Assembly: GCF_016924645.1 (NCBI RefSeq)
Contig: NZ_JAFFJV010000022.1
Coordinates: 1 to 64,000 of the forward strand
Origin: Rufibacter psychrotolerans
GTDB taxonomy: Bacteria; Bacteroidota; Bacteroidia; Cytophagales; Hymenobacteraceae
Direction of reading: 5' to 3'
Length of the DNA stretch: 64,000 nt
In this document: piece by piece, positions 56,611-64,000 of the stretch
Numbering within the stretch: position 1 is the first letter of the stretch
Layout: every line of letters begins with the position of its first letter
Notes under the pieces: generated by a model
Seen by the model: the letters and a program-made list of their open reading frames with translations, nothing else
Told to the model about the DNA's origin: nothing
Database searches by the model: none
Made by a program: the position numbers and the translations under genes

Positions 56611-58149
56611 ATGGAAAGAGAAGTACGAGTACGCTTTGCCCCTAGCCCAACCGGGCCTTTGCACATTGGCGGGGTGCGCACGGCGCTGTATAATTATCTG
56701 TTCGCGAAGAAGATGGGCGGCAAAATGTTGCTGCGCATTGAAGATACTGACCAAACCCGCTTTGTGCCCGGCGCAGAGCAATACATCTTTGACAGCCTGG
56801 CCTGGTGCGGCATTCAGCTGGATGAAAGCCCGGTGCACGGCGGCCCCCATGCGCCTTACCGCCAGTCTGAGCGCAAGCCCATGTACATGCAGTACGCGCT
56901 GCAATTGGTAGAAGCCGGCCACGCCTATTATGCCTTTGACACCGCCGAGGAGCTGGACGCCATGCGCGACCGCCTCAAGGCCGCCAAAGTAGCTACCCCG
57001 CAATACAACGCCATCACCCGCGCCACCATGAAGAACTCCCTCACCCTGCCCGAGGACGAGGTGAAACGCAGACTGGAAAGCGGCGAACCCTACGTCATCC
57101 GCCTGAAAGTGCCCCGCAAGGAGGAAGTACGCCTGAAAGACATGATCCGTGGTTGGGTGATGGTGCACTCTTCTGCCCTGGACGATAAAGTTCTGATGAA
57201 ATCAGACGGCATGCCAACCTACCACCTGGCCAACATTGTGGATGACCACCTCATGGGCATCACCCACGTGATCAGAGGCGAGGAGTGGTTGCCTAGCGCG
57301 CCGCTGCACGTGCTCCTGTACCGCTATTTGGGTTGGGAAGACACCATGCCGGAGTTCGCGCACTTGCCTTTGCTTCTGAAGCCAGACGGTAACGGCAAAC
57401 TGAGCAAGCGCGACGGCGATAAACTGGGCTTCCCGGTGTTCCCGCTGCGTTGGGTAGACCCGGTGACCCAGGAGGTTTCCAGCGGCTACCGTGAAAGCGG
57501 TTATTTACCAGAGGCCTTCATCAACTTCCTGGCTTTCCTGGGCTGGAACCCGGGCACGCAGCAGGAACTCTTCACCATGGAGGAACTGATTGAGGCCTTC
57601 AGCATTGAGCGCATCGGTAAGTCCGGTACCCGTTTCGATATCCAGAAAGCCCGTTGGTACAATGAGCAGTACCTGCGCGCTAAACCAGACGCCGAGCTGG
57701 CCCAGTACCTGCTGGCCGCCCTGCCCGAGCAAGGCATTGCCTGCTCTGAAGAGCGCGCCGAGAAGATTGTGAGCCTCATGAAAGAGCGCGTGACCTTCCC
57801 GCAGGATTTCTGGAAAGAAGCTTCTTACTTCTTCGTGGCCCCTACGCAGTACAATGAGCAGGTAGCCGCCAAGAAATGGTCAGCCGCCGCCGCTGGTGCG
57901 TTTGAGCAATTCAGAAACGAGCTGGGCTCTTTATCTGATTTCAACGCCGATACCGTGAAAGCCCTGCTTTTACAGGTTCTGGAAAGAAACGGCCTCAAAA
58001 TAGGTCAGGTGATGCAAGCCTTGCGTATTGCGTTGACCGGTGTAGAAGCCGGTCCGGACTTGATGGCTATCATTGAGATCATCGGCAGAGAGGAAACCGA
58101 GCAGCGCATTGACGCCGCCCTGAGCAGACTGGCCCAGTACGCCGCCTAA
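56611..58149 (+). CDS. gltX: Glutamyl-tRNA synthetase
   Basis: About 512 residues from MEREVRVRFAPSPTGPLHIG. Class I motifs are PLHIGG near residue 20 and KLSKRD near 263 (KMSKS variant). The C-terminal anticodon-binding helical region is full length. Charges tRNA-Glu. The annotated frame begins at a TTG 18 bp upstream, but the ATG fits the conserved end. Confidence 0.96.
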   Translation: MEREVRVRFAPSPTGPLHIGGVRTALYNYLFAKKMGGKMLLRIEDTDQTRFVPGAEQYIFDSLAWCGIQLDESPVHGGPHAPYRQSERKPMYMQYALQLVEAGHAYYAFDTAEELDAMRDRLKAAKVATPQYNAITRATMKNSLTLPEDEVKRRLESGEPYVIRLKVPRKEEVRLKDMIRGWVMVHSSALDDKVLMKSDGMPTYHLANIVDDHLMGITHVIRGEEWLPSAPLHVLLYRYLGWEDTMPEFAHLPLLLKPDGNGKLSKRDGDKLGFPVFPLRWVDPVTQEVSSGYRESGYLPEAFINFLAFLGWNPGTQQELFTMEELIEAFSIERIGKSGTRFDIQKARWYNEQYLRAKPDAELAQYLLAALPEQGIACSEERAEKIVSLMKERVTFPQDFWKEASYFFVAPTQYNEQVAAKKWSAAAAGAFEQFRNELGSLSDFNADTVKALLLQVLERNGLKIGQVMQALRIALTGVEAGPDLMAIIEIIGREETEQRIDAALSRLAQYAA

Positions 58150-58170
58150 GCTCCGCTTTCCACAGAGCAC

Positions 58171-58206
58171 GTTTCAAGGCTGATTTAGGCAAAACAGCCC
58201 TGAAAC
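58171..58206. repeat. 36-bp palindromic repeat, copy 29
   Basis: GTTTCAAGGC to GCCCTGAAAC. Follows the gltX stop by 21 bp. Confidence 0.75.
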
Positions 58207-58227
58207 GCTTTTCCAGCACTTCATAGT

Positions 58228-58282
58228 AAAACCGCCGTTTTAAATAAGCCCTTGTTGCTTGCTTAAGACGGCGGTTTCTTTT
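58228..58282 (+). terminator. Terminator after gltX
   Basis: AAACCGCCGT extended through TTTTAAATAAGC pairs with GCTTAAGACGGCGGTTT at 58261-58277, then CTTTTT. One mismatch region. Confidence 0.8.
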
Positions 58283-58377
58283 TAATTCGTTTATCCTTCT
58301 GCCGCATTTCCCGTTTGTAGTAAAAAAGAACAAACCGGGCCGCTTTCTTGGCTGGGCCTGGTGCAACGGTTACTACC

Positions 58378-58743
58378 ATGGCGAAGAAAAAGGCAGATAA
58401 AGACAAAAAAGAAAACAAGCCCGAAAAGAAAGCGAAGGTACACCCCGAGCTGGAAGGCTTTGAGATCAAGATCAATCCCCTGGGCGATATTACCTCTAAC
58501 TTCAACATTGACCAGTTGAACGCCTTCCTGGACCGCAACGTCACCGACAAGAAACTGGTGGGCGACCAGGGCAAGAAACGGCCGCAGGAAGAAGACGAGG
58601 AATTTCCCATTGAGGAAACCGTGGATGAGGAGGAGAACGAGGAGGATTTCTTCAAGAGCGGGACATCTTTAGACGATGACGAGGACGACGACCTCCCCGG
58701 CAAGGGAGAGGAGCCGTCGGCCCCCCGAGGCAAGAAAAAATAA
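58378..58743 (+). CDS. Small highly charged conserved protein
   Basis: About 121 residues. Lys-rich start (MAKKKADKDKKENKPEKK), a short conserved core (VHPELEGFEIKINPLGDITSNFNIDQLNAFLDRNV) and an acidic tail (EEDEEFPIEETVDEEENEEDFF, DDDEDDD). The core word is found in small Cytophagales proteins without known role. The mix of basic head and acidic tail suggests a nucleic-acid- or ribosome-associated protein, but that is a guess. Fifteen bp before the AIM24-like gene. Confidence 0.7.
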   Translation: MAKKKADKDKKENKPEKKAKVHPELEGFEIKINPLGDITSNFNIDQLNAFLDRNVTDKKLVGDQGKKRPQEEDEEFPIEETVDEEENEEDFFKSGTSLDDDEDDDLPGKGEEPSAPRGKKK

Positions 58744-58757
58744 ACCTAACCTCCCAT

Positions 58758-59519
58758 ATGAGATCCCACGAAGTAGACTACCGCATTTACGGCGCAGACA
58801 TTCAGGTACTGGAAGTAGAACTGGACCCGCAGGAAACCGTGATCGCCGAGGCCGGCGCCATGGTGTTCATGGAAGACGGCATTCAGTTTGAAACCAAAAT
58901 GGGCGATGGCTCCAACCCCAGCTCCGGCTTCTTCGGGAAGCTGATGCAAGCGGGGAGCCGCATGATCACCGGTGAGTCTCTGTTCATGACGCACTTCACC
59001 CACCGCGGGTACGGCAAAGCCAAAGTAGGCTTCTCGGCACCTTACCCGGGCACCATCATGCCCATCAATCTGGCGGAGTTCCCCAACGGACTCATTGTGC
59101 AGAAAGACGGTTTCCTGGCGGCGGCTTTGGGCACCAAGATTGCCCTGCATTTCAACCAACGGCTGGGGGCCGGCTTCTTCGGGGGCGAGGGCTTTATCAT
59201 GCAGCGCCTCACCGGCGATGGCCTGGCCTTCATCCACGCGGGCGGCACCATCATTGAGCGTCACCTGCACAACGAGACCCTGCGCATTGACACCGGCTGC
59301 GTGGTCGCCTTTGAGAACGGAATTGATTTTGACATTGAGCGGGCCGGTGGCCTGCGCTCTATGGTATTCGGCGGCGAGGGGCTGTTCCTGGCCACCCTCA
59401 GAGGCACCGGCCGCGTCTGGATTCAGTCCATGCCTATCAAAAAACTAATCCAGGCCTTGATGCCGCACGGCGGAAACGCCAACAAAGAAGGCGGTTTGCT
59501 GAGCAGCTTCCTGGAGTAG
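58758..59519 (+). CDS. AIM24/TIGR00266 family protein
   Basis: A 253-residue beta-rich protein with the internal pseudo-repeat of the family: VLEVELDPQETVIAEAGAMVFMEDGI, GESLFMTHFTHRG, PYPGTIMPINLA, QRLTGDGLAFIHAGG and IDTGCVVAFENGIDFDIE. No signal peptide. Yeast Aim24 acts at the mitochondrial inner membrane; bacterial function is unknown. Confidence 0.92.
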   Translation: MRSHEVDYRIYGADIQVLEVELDPQETVIAEAGAMVFMEDGIQFETKMGDGSNPSSGFFGKLMQAGSRMITGESLFMTHFTHRGYGKAKVGFSAPYPGTIMPINLAEFPNGLIVQKDGFLAAALGTKIALHFNQRLGAGFFGGEGFIMQRLTGDGLAFIHAGGTIIERHLHNETLRIDTGCVVAFENGIDFDIERAGGLRSMVFGGEGLFLATLRGTGRVWIQSMPIKKLIQALMPHGGNANKEGGLLSSFLE

Positions 59520-59545
59520 AAGGCTTTTTTAATACAGTTTTACCA

Positions 59546-59572
59546 AAACACCGCTAAAAGCGGTGTTTTGAG
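59546..59572. terminator. Terminator after the AIM24 gene
   Basis: CAAAACACCGC, TAAAA loop, GCGGTGTTTTG. Symmetric, so it could serve both converging genes. Confidence 0.7.
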
Positions 59573-59607
59573 TTTTAGGCCTGTTTTTGGGAAAGCACGC
59601 TTGAAAT
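59572..59607. repeat. 36-bp palindromic repeat, copy 30
   Basis: GTTTTAGGCC to GCTTGAAAT, right arm weak. Abuts the terminator. Confidence 0.6.
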
Positions 59608-59723
59608 GCAGTTCAGATACGGTAGAGACAAAGCAGTACCCTGTCTCTACCCACTGCCTGTACATTTAGGGAAATGACTCCATGACAACCTGCTTCAGGT
59701 GATTTACCTCCAAAATCTCCCGC

Positions 59724-59799
59724 CTCCTTGGACTGTCCCCTGACAGGCCAACCACAGTGCAGCTACCTGTTTCGGTCTGTCAGGGGGCAGACCGAGGAG
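59724..59799. repeat. TCTGTC-type inverted repeat, copy 2
   Basis: CCTTGGACTGTCCCCTGACA at left and TGTCAGGGGGCAGACCGAGG at right. A short CTCCCCTCAAGGGGAG hairpin, a fragment of another Bacteroidota repeat, lies at about 59836-59851. Confidence 0.7.
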
Positions 59800-59937
59800 A
59801 CGCAGAGGCAGGCGCTCCATATAAACACCCCTCTAACTCCCCTCAAGGGGAGAATCTGCCTACCTGAGGAAATGAAATCTGATTAGGCTATCAGGAACAC
59901 GTTGCCAAATGAACACAGTCAAAGGGTGGCGTGACTT

Positions 59938-61458
59938 TTACCCCAGATGATTCACCGCCAGAATCTCCTCCAGGTACTCGCGGTTGTTAGACAGGCGGGG
60001 TACTTTGTGCTGGCCGCCCAGTTTGCCTTTGTGCTGCAACCAGTTCAGGAAGGCGCCCGACGGGGCCACGGTGATCAAAGGAGCCTGCAGGGCCAGATCC
60101 TTGTGCCGTTTGGCATCATAATCTGAGTTAATGCTGCGCAGGGTCTGGTCCAGCACCTCGGTAAAGCGCTCCAGGCTGGACGGTGGCTGGGAGAACTCAA
60201 TCACCCACTGGTGGCCGCCTTTGCTTTTGCCTTCAAAATAGATAGGCGCGGCGGTGAAGTTAGTGATGGTGGCACCAGTAGCTTCGCAGGCCTTGGTAAT
60301 GGCCGTCTCTGCGTTCTCTACCACCACTTCCTCGCCGAAGGCATTGATGAAATGCTTGGTTCTTCCTGATATTTTGATGCGGTAGGGGTCCAGCGAGGTG
60401 AACTTAACGGTATCGCCAATTTTGTAGCGCCACAGCCCAGCGTTGGTAGAGATGATTAGGGCGTAGTTCTTGCCCAGTTCTACCTGGTCCAGGGTGAGTA
60501 CTTTGGGGTTGGGCTCGTCCATCTGGTCTACCGGAATAAACTCGTAGAACACGCCGTAATCCAGCATCAGGAGCATCTCGTCTTTGAGGCTGGGCTCGTC
60601 CTGTATCCCGAAGAAGCCTTCCGAGGCGTTGTACACCTCCAGGTAGTTCATCTTCTCTGAGGGAATCAACTGCTTGAACAACTCCCGGTACGGCCCAAAG
60701 GCCACGGCTCCGTGGGTGAACACCTCCAGGTTAGGCCACACCTCTGTAATGTCTTTGGCCCCGGTTGTCTCCAGAATACGGTTCAGGAGCACGTAGGTCC
60801 AGGTAGGCACGCCCGAGAGGCTGGTCACGTTTTCTTTGACGGTAATCTCCACCATCTTCTCAATCTTCTCCTCCCACTTGTCCATGAGCGCCACTTTGAG
60901 CGGCGGCGTGCGCATGGCTTCGGCCCAGATGGGCAGGTTCTGCATGATCACTGCCGAAACGTCGCCGCAGCGGGTGTTGCTGTTGAAATCGTTGGGGTGA
61001 TGGCTCCCGCCGATGGAGAGTCCTTTGCCGGTGAAGACCTTGGTGTCTGGGTAGTTGTTCACGTAGATAGACAGCATGTCTTTGCCGCCTTTGTAGTGAC
61101 AGTCTTCCAGCGCCTCGGGGGTAACGGGAATAAATTTGCTGCGCGCGTTGGTGGTGCCCGATGATTTGGCGAACCACTCTACCTTGCTGGGCCACAGCAC
61201 ATTCTGCTCGCCGCGCAAGACGCGCTCAATGTACGGGTACAGGTCTTCATAGGCGCAGACAGGCACCCGCTCCTGAAACTCGCGCACGCTCAGCTTATCT
61301 GAATAGCCGTATTTCTGGCCCCATTCGGTGTTGCGGGCGGTAGTGATGAGGTTCGTAAACAACTCGTTTTGAACATCATGCGGGTACTTCCGGAAGAGAT
61401 CAATCTGATGAATCCTCTTCTTCATGACCCACGTTACCAGCGAATTGATTATCTCCAC
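59938..61458 (-). CDS. GH3 auxin-responsive promoter family protein (acyl-acid amido synthetase-like)
   Basis: A 506-residue protein of the adenylate-forming GH3 superfamily. Motifs: FAKSSGTTNARSKFIPVT (ATP loop), GGSHHP, YNASEGFFGIQDEP and YRIKISGRTKHFINAFGEEVVVENAE. Plant members link amino acids to hormones; the bacterial substrate is unknown. Downstream of lptB with a repeat-filled gap; this lptB-GH3 order recurs in Bacteroidota as far as I know. Confidence 0.9.
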   Translation of the reverse strand: MEIINSLVTWVMKKRIHQIDLFRKYPHDVQNELFTNLITTARNTEWGQKYGYSDKLSVREFQERVPVCAYEDLYPYIERVLRGEQNVLWPSKVEWFAKSSGTTNARSKFIPVTPEALEDCHYKGGKDMLSIYVNNYPDTKVFTGKGLSIGGSHHPNDFNSNTRCGDVSAVIMQNLPIWAEAMRTPPLKVALMDKWEEKIEKMVEITVKENVTSLSGVPTWTYVLLNRILETTGAKDITEVWPNLEVFTHGAVAFGPYRELFKQLIPSEKMNYLEVYNASEGFFGIQDEPSLKDEMLLMLDYGVFYEFIPVDQMDEPNPKVLTLDQVELGKNYALIISTNAGLWRYKIGDTVKFTSLDPYRIKISGRTKHFINAFGEEVVVENAETAITKACEATGATITNFTAAPIYFEGKSKGGHQWVIEFSQPPSSLERFTEVLDQTLRSINSDYDAKRHKDLALQAPLITVAPSGAFLNWLQHKGKLGGQHKVPRLSNNREYLEEILAVNHLG

Positions 61459-61501
61459 TATCTGATTGTTAGTTGTTGGTTGTTGGTTGTCTTGAACCTG
61501 C

Positions 61502-61648
61502 TTACATTTTCAGGTTGTCAGTAGTCACTTTGATGAGGCTGTTGATCAAGAGAGGCAACCGCTGTAAGCGCTGGAATATGTGCTTGTACTGCTCTTCAGA
61601 AATTAAGTTTCTAACCAACAATGTAAGCCAGGACACCACCCCTCCCCT
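61502..61648 (-). pseudogene. Remnant of a four-helix-bundle (23S IVS-like) protein gene
   Basis: An open frame encodes SWLTLLVRNLISEEQYKHIF and, after QRLQRLP, LLINSLIKVTTDNLKM, which matches the last helices of the four-helix-bundle family (also called S23 or 23S rRNA intervening-sequence protein). The first 60 or so residues are missing, and directly upstream lies the third ATCCTT-type repeat. The gene was probably truncated when that element arrived. Confidence 0.5.
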
Positions 61649-61653
61649 GTTTG

Positions 61654-61738
61654 TCAACCTGGAAGGATCTTGGTTGCAAACGGTAATTGCGCTGAAAAAA
61701 AGCCTTTCTAGTTGGCCCACAAGATCCTTCCAGGATGA
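61654..61738. repeat. ATCCTT-type inverted repeat, copy 3
   Basis: TCAACCTGGAAGGATCTTGG and CCCACAAGATCCTTCCAGGA arms, core GCAAACGGTAATTGCG and CCTTTCTAGT. Confidence 0.75.
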
Positions 61739-61779
61739 TAAAAGAAGGGTTCCATTTAAGAGCAACAATCAGCAATTTT

Positions 61780-62511
61780 CTAGACTTTCCGCTTCAGCTC
61801 AAAGTGCTTGCCCAGGTACACGCGGCGTACCTGTTCATCGGCGGCCAGGTCCTCGGCGGTGCCGGCTTTCAGGATTTTGCCCTCAAACAGCAGGTACGCG
61901 CGGTCTACGATGGAAAGGGTCTCGTTCACGTTGTGGTCGGTAATGAGAATGCCGATGTTCTTGGTCTTCAGTTTGGCCACAATGGTCTGGATCTCCTCCA
62001 CGGCAATGGGGTCTACCCCGGCAAAAGGTTCGTCCAGGAGCACAAACGACGGGTCTACGGCCAGGGCGCGGGCAATCTCGGTGCGACGGCGCTCGCCCCC
62101 GGAGAGCACTACCCCTTTGTTCTTGCGCACGTGCGTGAGCGAGAATTCCTCCAGGAGTTCCTCCACCTTGTCGCGGCGTTCCTGCTTGGTTTTATCGGTC
62201 ATCTCCAGCACCGACATGATGTTCTCCTCTACCGTGAGGTCGCGGAACACCGATGCCTCCTGGGCCAGGTACCCTACGCCTTTCTTGGCGCGGCGGTACA
62301 TGGGCAGCTCGGTGATGTCTTCCTGGTCCAGGAAAATACGCCCGGAGTTGGGTTTCACCAGCCCCACAATCATGTAGAAAGAAGTGGTTTTACCGGCCCC
62401 GTTGGGTCCCAGCAGCCCTACAATCTCCCCTTGGTTTACTTCCACACTCACATCGTTGACAACCGTGCGAGACTTATATTTTTTGAATAGGTGTTCGGAA
62501 CGTAAGATCAT
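61780..62511 (-). CDS. lptB: LPS export ABC transporter ATP-binding protein
   Basis: A 243-residue NBD. Walker A is LGPNGAGKTTSFYMIVG, the LptB-specific helix YLAQEASVFRDLTVEEN follows, signature LSGGERRRTEIARAL, Walker B FVLLDEPFAGVDP and the His in LITDHNV. Drives LPS extraction with LptFG. The lptF/G genes are not in the window. Confidence 0.94.
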   Translation of the reverse strand: MILRSEHLFKKYKSRTVVNDVSVEVNQGEIVGLLGPNGAGKTTSFYMIVGLVKPNSGRIFLDQEDITELPMYRRAKKGVGYLAQEASVFRDLTVEENIMSVLEMTDKTKQERRDKVEELLEEFSLTHVRKNKGVVLSGGERRRTEIARALAVDPSFVLLDEPFAGVDPIAVEEIQTIVAKLKTKNIGILITDHNVNETLSIVDRAYLLFEGKILKAGTAEDLAADEQVRRVYLGKHFELKRKV

Positions 62512-62704
62512 TGCCTAAAATTAAGGAATAAACCTCAGATGTGGTAAGGTAACGCGTAAGAGCTTGCCCTACGTGTGCCTGGGTTAGAAGGTTTGCCTGC
62601 CTAGTTGCATTTATCAAATAAACTGCTGTAAGAGAGCCCTATTTGTTGCAGAAATGCCCGGTTCCTCGTACCTTTTACTACTCTTTTCTTCAGGTAGTCT
62701 ATTC

Positions 62705-63442
62705 ATGTTCGCACACGCAAAGAAAGCAATTGGCCGGGTTGGTAAAATGGCAGTGGTACTGAGTTGCTGCCTGCTGCTGGGGAGTGCCAATTCGGGCCCT
62801 TCGTTCCTGCACGGGATTGATGTATCGCGCTACCAGAAAGAGGTCAACTGGGAGCAGGTGAAAGACTCAAACGTGCATTTCGCGTTCATCAAGGCCACCG
62901 AGGGTGATTTTCACAAAGACCCGTATTTTGACCGTAACTGGGAGCAGGCCCGCCAGCAGGGCGTGAAGCGCGGGGCGTACCACTTTTACTTGCCCTGGGT
63001 AGACGTGGAGAAGCAGCTGGAGCATTTCAAAAGCGCCGTTACACTAGAGCCCGGCGACCTGGCCCCGGTGCTGGACATAGAGACATTCGCGCCCGACATT
63101 CCGGATGCCCAGTTGCGCAGCGACATCCGGCGGTGGCTGACCGCCATTGAGGCCCACTATGGCGTGCGTCCCATTCTCTACACGCACCAGATGTACTACA
63201 ACAGCAAGCTGCGGGGCTACTTCCCGGAGTATCCTTTCTGGATTGCCCGCTACCAGAACGCCGAGCCCACCACGCACACCAAGGATAAAATGGCGTTCTG
63301 GCAGTACTCAGAGAAAGGCGTGGTAGACGGCATTGCCACCCCGGTAGACGTAAACTGGTTTTACGGCGATGTACAGGCGCTGAACACCTTCTGCGTGCCT
63401 GCCCTGCCCGTGTCTACCGGCACCATGGCGCAGAACGAATAG
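62705..63442 (+). CDS. GH25 family lysozyme
   Basis: About 245 residues from MFAHAKKAIGR. A signal-anchor-like stretch (KMAVVLSCCLLLGSANS) precedes a GH25 barrel: HGIDVSRYQKEVNWEQV, FAFIKATEG, GAYHFYLPW, APVLDIETF (catalytic DxE) and WIARYQN, WQYSEKG. Cleaves peptidoglycan between MurNAc and GlcNAc. Starts at 62654 or 62747 are also possible; the chosen one gives the best signal-peptide layout. Confidence 0.88.
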   Translation: MFAHAKKAIGRVGKMAVVLSCCLLLGSANSGPSFLHGIDVSRYQKEVNWEQVKDSNVHFAFIKATEGDFHKDPYFDRNWEQARQQGVKRGAYHFYLPWVDVEKQLEHFKSAVTLEPGDLAPVLDIETFAPDIPDAQLRSDIRRWLTAIEAHYGVRPILYTHQMYYNSKLRGYFPEYPFWIARYQNAEPTTHTKDKMAFWQYSEKGVVDGIATPVDVNWFYGDVQALNTFCVPALPVSTGTMAQNE

Positions 63443-63445
63443 CCT

Positions 63446-63481
63446 GTTTCTGGGCTTATTTCCGCAAAACAGGCCTAAAAC
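63446..63481. repeat. 36-bp palindromic repeat, copy 31
   Basis: GTTTCTGGGC to GGCCTAAAAC. Follows the GH25 stop by 3 bp, between convergent genes. Confidence 0.7.
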
Positions 63482-63529
63482 CGAAAGATTTGTCCCTTCT
63501 CGTCAGAAGTACCAGGCATAGACTTCCTT

Positions 63530-63901
63530 TCACTCCTTTCTCCTCGCCAACCACCAGCCCAGCAGCAGCCCTACGGCAGTGCCCAGCAGGAAATGACCAG
63601 GCGAGTACATCGGAACAAACCGGGTCCTTTTGGCCGTGATCTCAAATACTCCCCTGGGAATGGTGTACAGCCCTCCGCCGGCCCCGGCTCCCTCGCCTTG
63701 GGCGTTATCGGTTTCCTCCGCTAGCTTCTTGCCCCGCCCGTAGCCGCCGCCCAGCCCCATGGCCACCTGCGCCACCGGGATAATGGTCTTGCCCTGAGTT
63801 TCTATAGGACTGCCAAATATGTTCTGAAGGGAGGCGTTCTGATTAAGACTGCTGGCCACCGTGGCGCCTATGTTTCTGTCCTGTGGGGTAGTTTCTGACA
63901 T
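63530..63901 (-). CDS. GerW/YtfJ-like protein with C-terminal membrane anchor
   Basis: A 123-residue protein. The core IFGSPIETQGKTIIPVAQVAMGLGGGYGRG and GGGLYTIPRGVFEI match the GerW (YtfJ) family, known for sporulation proteins but present in many non-sporulating bacteria. A C-terminal helix (FLLGTAVGLLLGWWLARRKE) anchors it. Function in this phylum unknown. Confidence 0.85.
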   Translation of the reverse strand: MSETTPQDRNIGATVASSLNQNASLQNIFGSPIETQGKTIIPVAQVAMGLGGGYGRGKKLAEETDNAQGEGAGAGGGLYTIPRGVFEITAKRTRFVPMYSPGHFLLGTAVGLLLGWWLARRKE

Positions 63902-64000
63902 GGTGTTCTGATTCTTGTTGTTCCGCTTCTACCCACCTCTTGTATAGAAAGTTGCTGCCCTTAACAGCGCAAAAACGCCCGACCTCTTTCCAGAAGCCGG

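Noticed and set aside
785..63481. CRISPR array as explanation for the 36-bp repeats
   Set aside because: Copies are isolated, kilobases apart, palindromic and divergent in sequence; there are no spacers and no cas genes.

Overview
The window is a chromosomal segment of a Bacteroidota bacterium, most likely Cytophagales, family Hymenobacteraceae (Rufibacter/Pontibacter-like). This rests on family content (DUF4270, DUF4293, DUF4476, a PorE-like OmpA lipoprotein, short glycogen synthase next to glmS, Bacteroidota-type PurM), on promoters of the Bacteroidota primary-sigma type (TTG, 19 bases, TAnnTTTG), on mostly absent Shine-Dalgarno sequences and on moderately high G+C. Genus assignment is inference. 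No prophage, transposase, CRISPR array or rRNA gene lies inside the window; one tRNA gene (Phe) does.

Layout. 1-392: a tandem array of leftward promoters that fires out of the window, probably into an rRNA operon. 750-908: a MITE-like element. 929-3942: a quinone/electrophile-stress-like cluster (carboxylesterase, ring-cleaving dioxygenase, pirin, YceI). 4305-8901: an efflux system of MacAB/FtsX type. 9196-13752: a stressosome operon (RsbR, RsbS, RsbT, ATPase-PP2C fusion, RsbT-like/histidine kinase fusion) facing a single-domain response regulator. 14031-15804: a small HTH regulator and two small orphan ORFs in a gene-poor stretch. 15960-24140: housekeeping and envelope genes (PhoD-like phosphatase, MsbA-like exporter, TruA, DUF4293, DUF4476, PurM). 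24556-29930: PorE-like lipoprotein and an Fe-S electron-transfer pair. 30113-30188: tRNA-Phe. 31076-34029: an accessory patch with two convergent HNH nucleases and a DisA-like (DACNV) nucleotide-sensor protein. 34418-45816: DnaJ-TPR, a holin-like membrane pair with a prenylglyceryl-phosphate synthase, Rnk/GreA-like factor, AraC regulator, acyl-CoA dehydrogenase, YugP-type peptidase, RfaE2 and panC-panD-flippase. 45958-50036: glycogen synthase, DUF4270 and glmS. 50467-53769: DUF1800/DUF1501 secretion-linked pair. 54368-63901: RidA, YihY, gltX, AIM24, GH3, lptB, GH25 lysozyme and a GerW-like protein.

The most striking signal is not a gene. A palindromic repeat of almost exactly 36 bp occurs about 31 times, roughly once per 2 kb, always between genes and mostly at transcription-unit boundaries. 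Copies differ in sequence, but both arms change together and the spacing of four A/T tracts is held. At least eight other inverted-repeat families share the intergenic space, some nested in one another (REP-like pair, ATCCTT-type element, TCTGTC-type element), and one truncates a four-helix-bundle gene remnant. All families, counts and arm matches were read by eye from this window only; genome-wide copy numbers are unknown.
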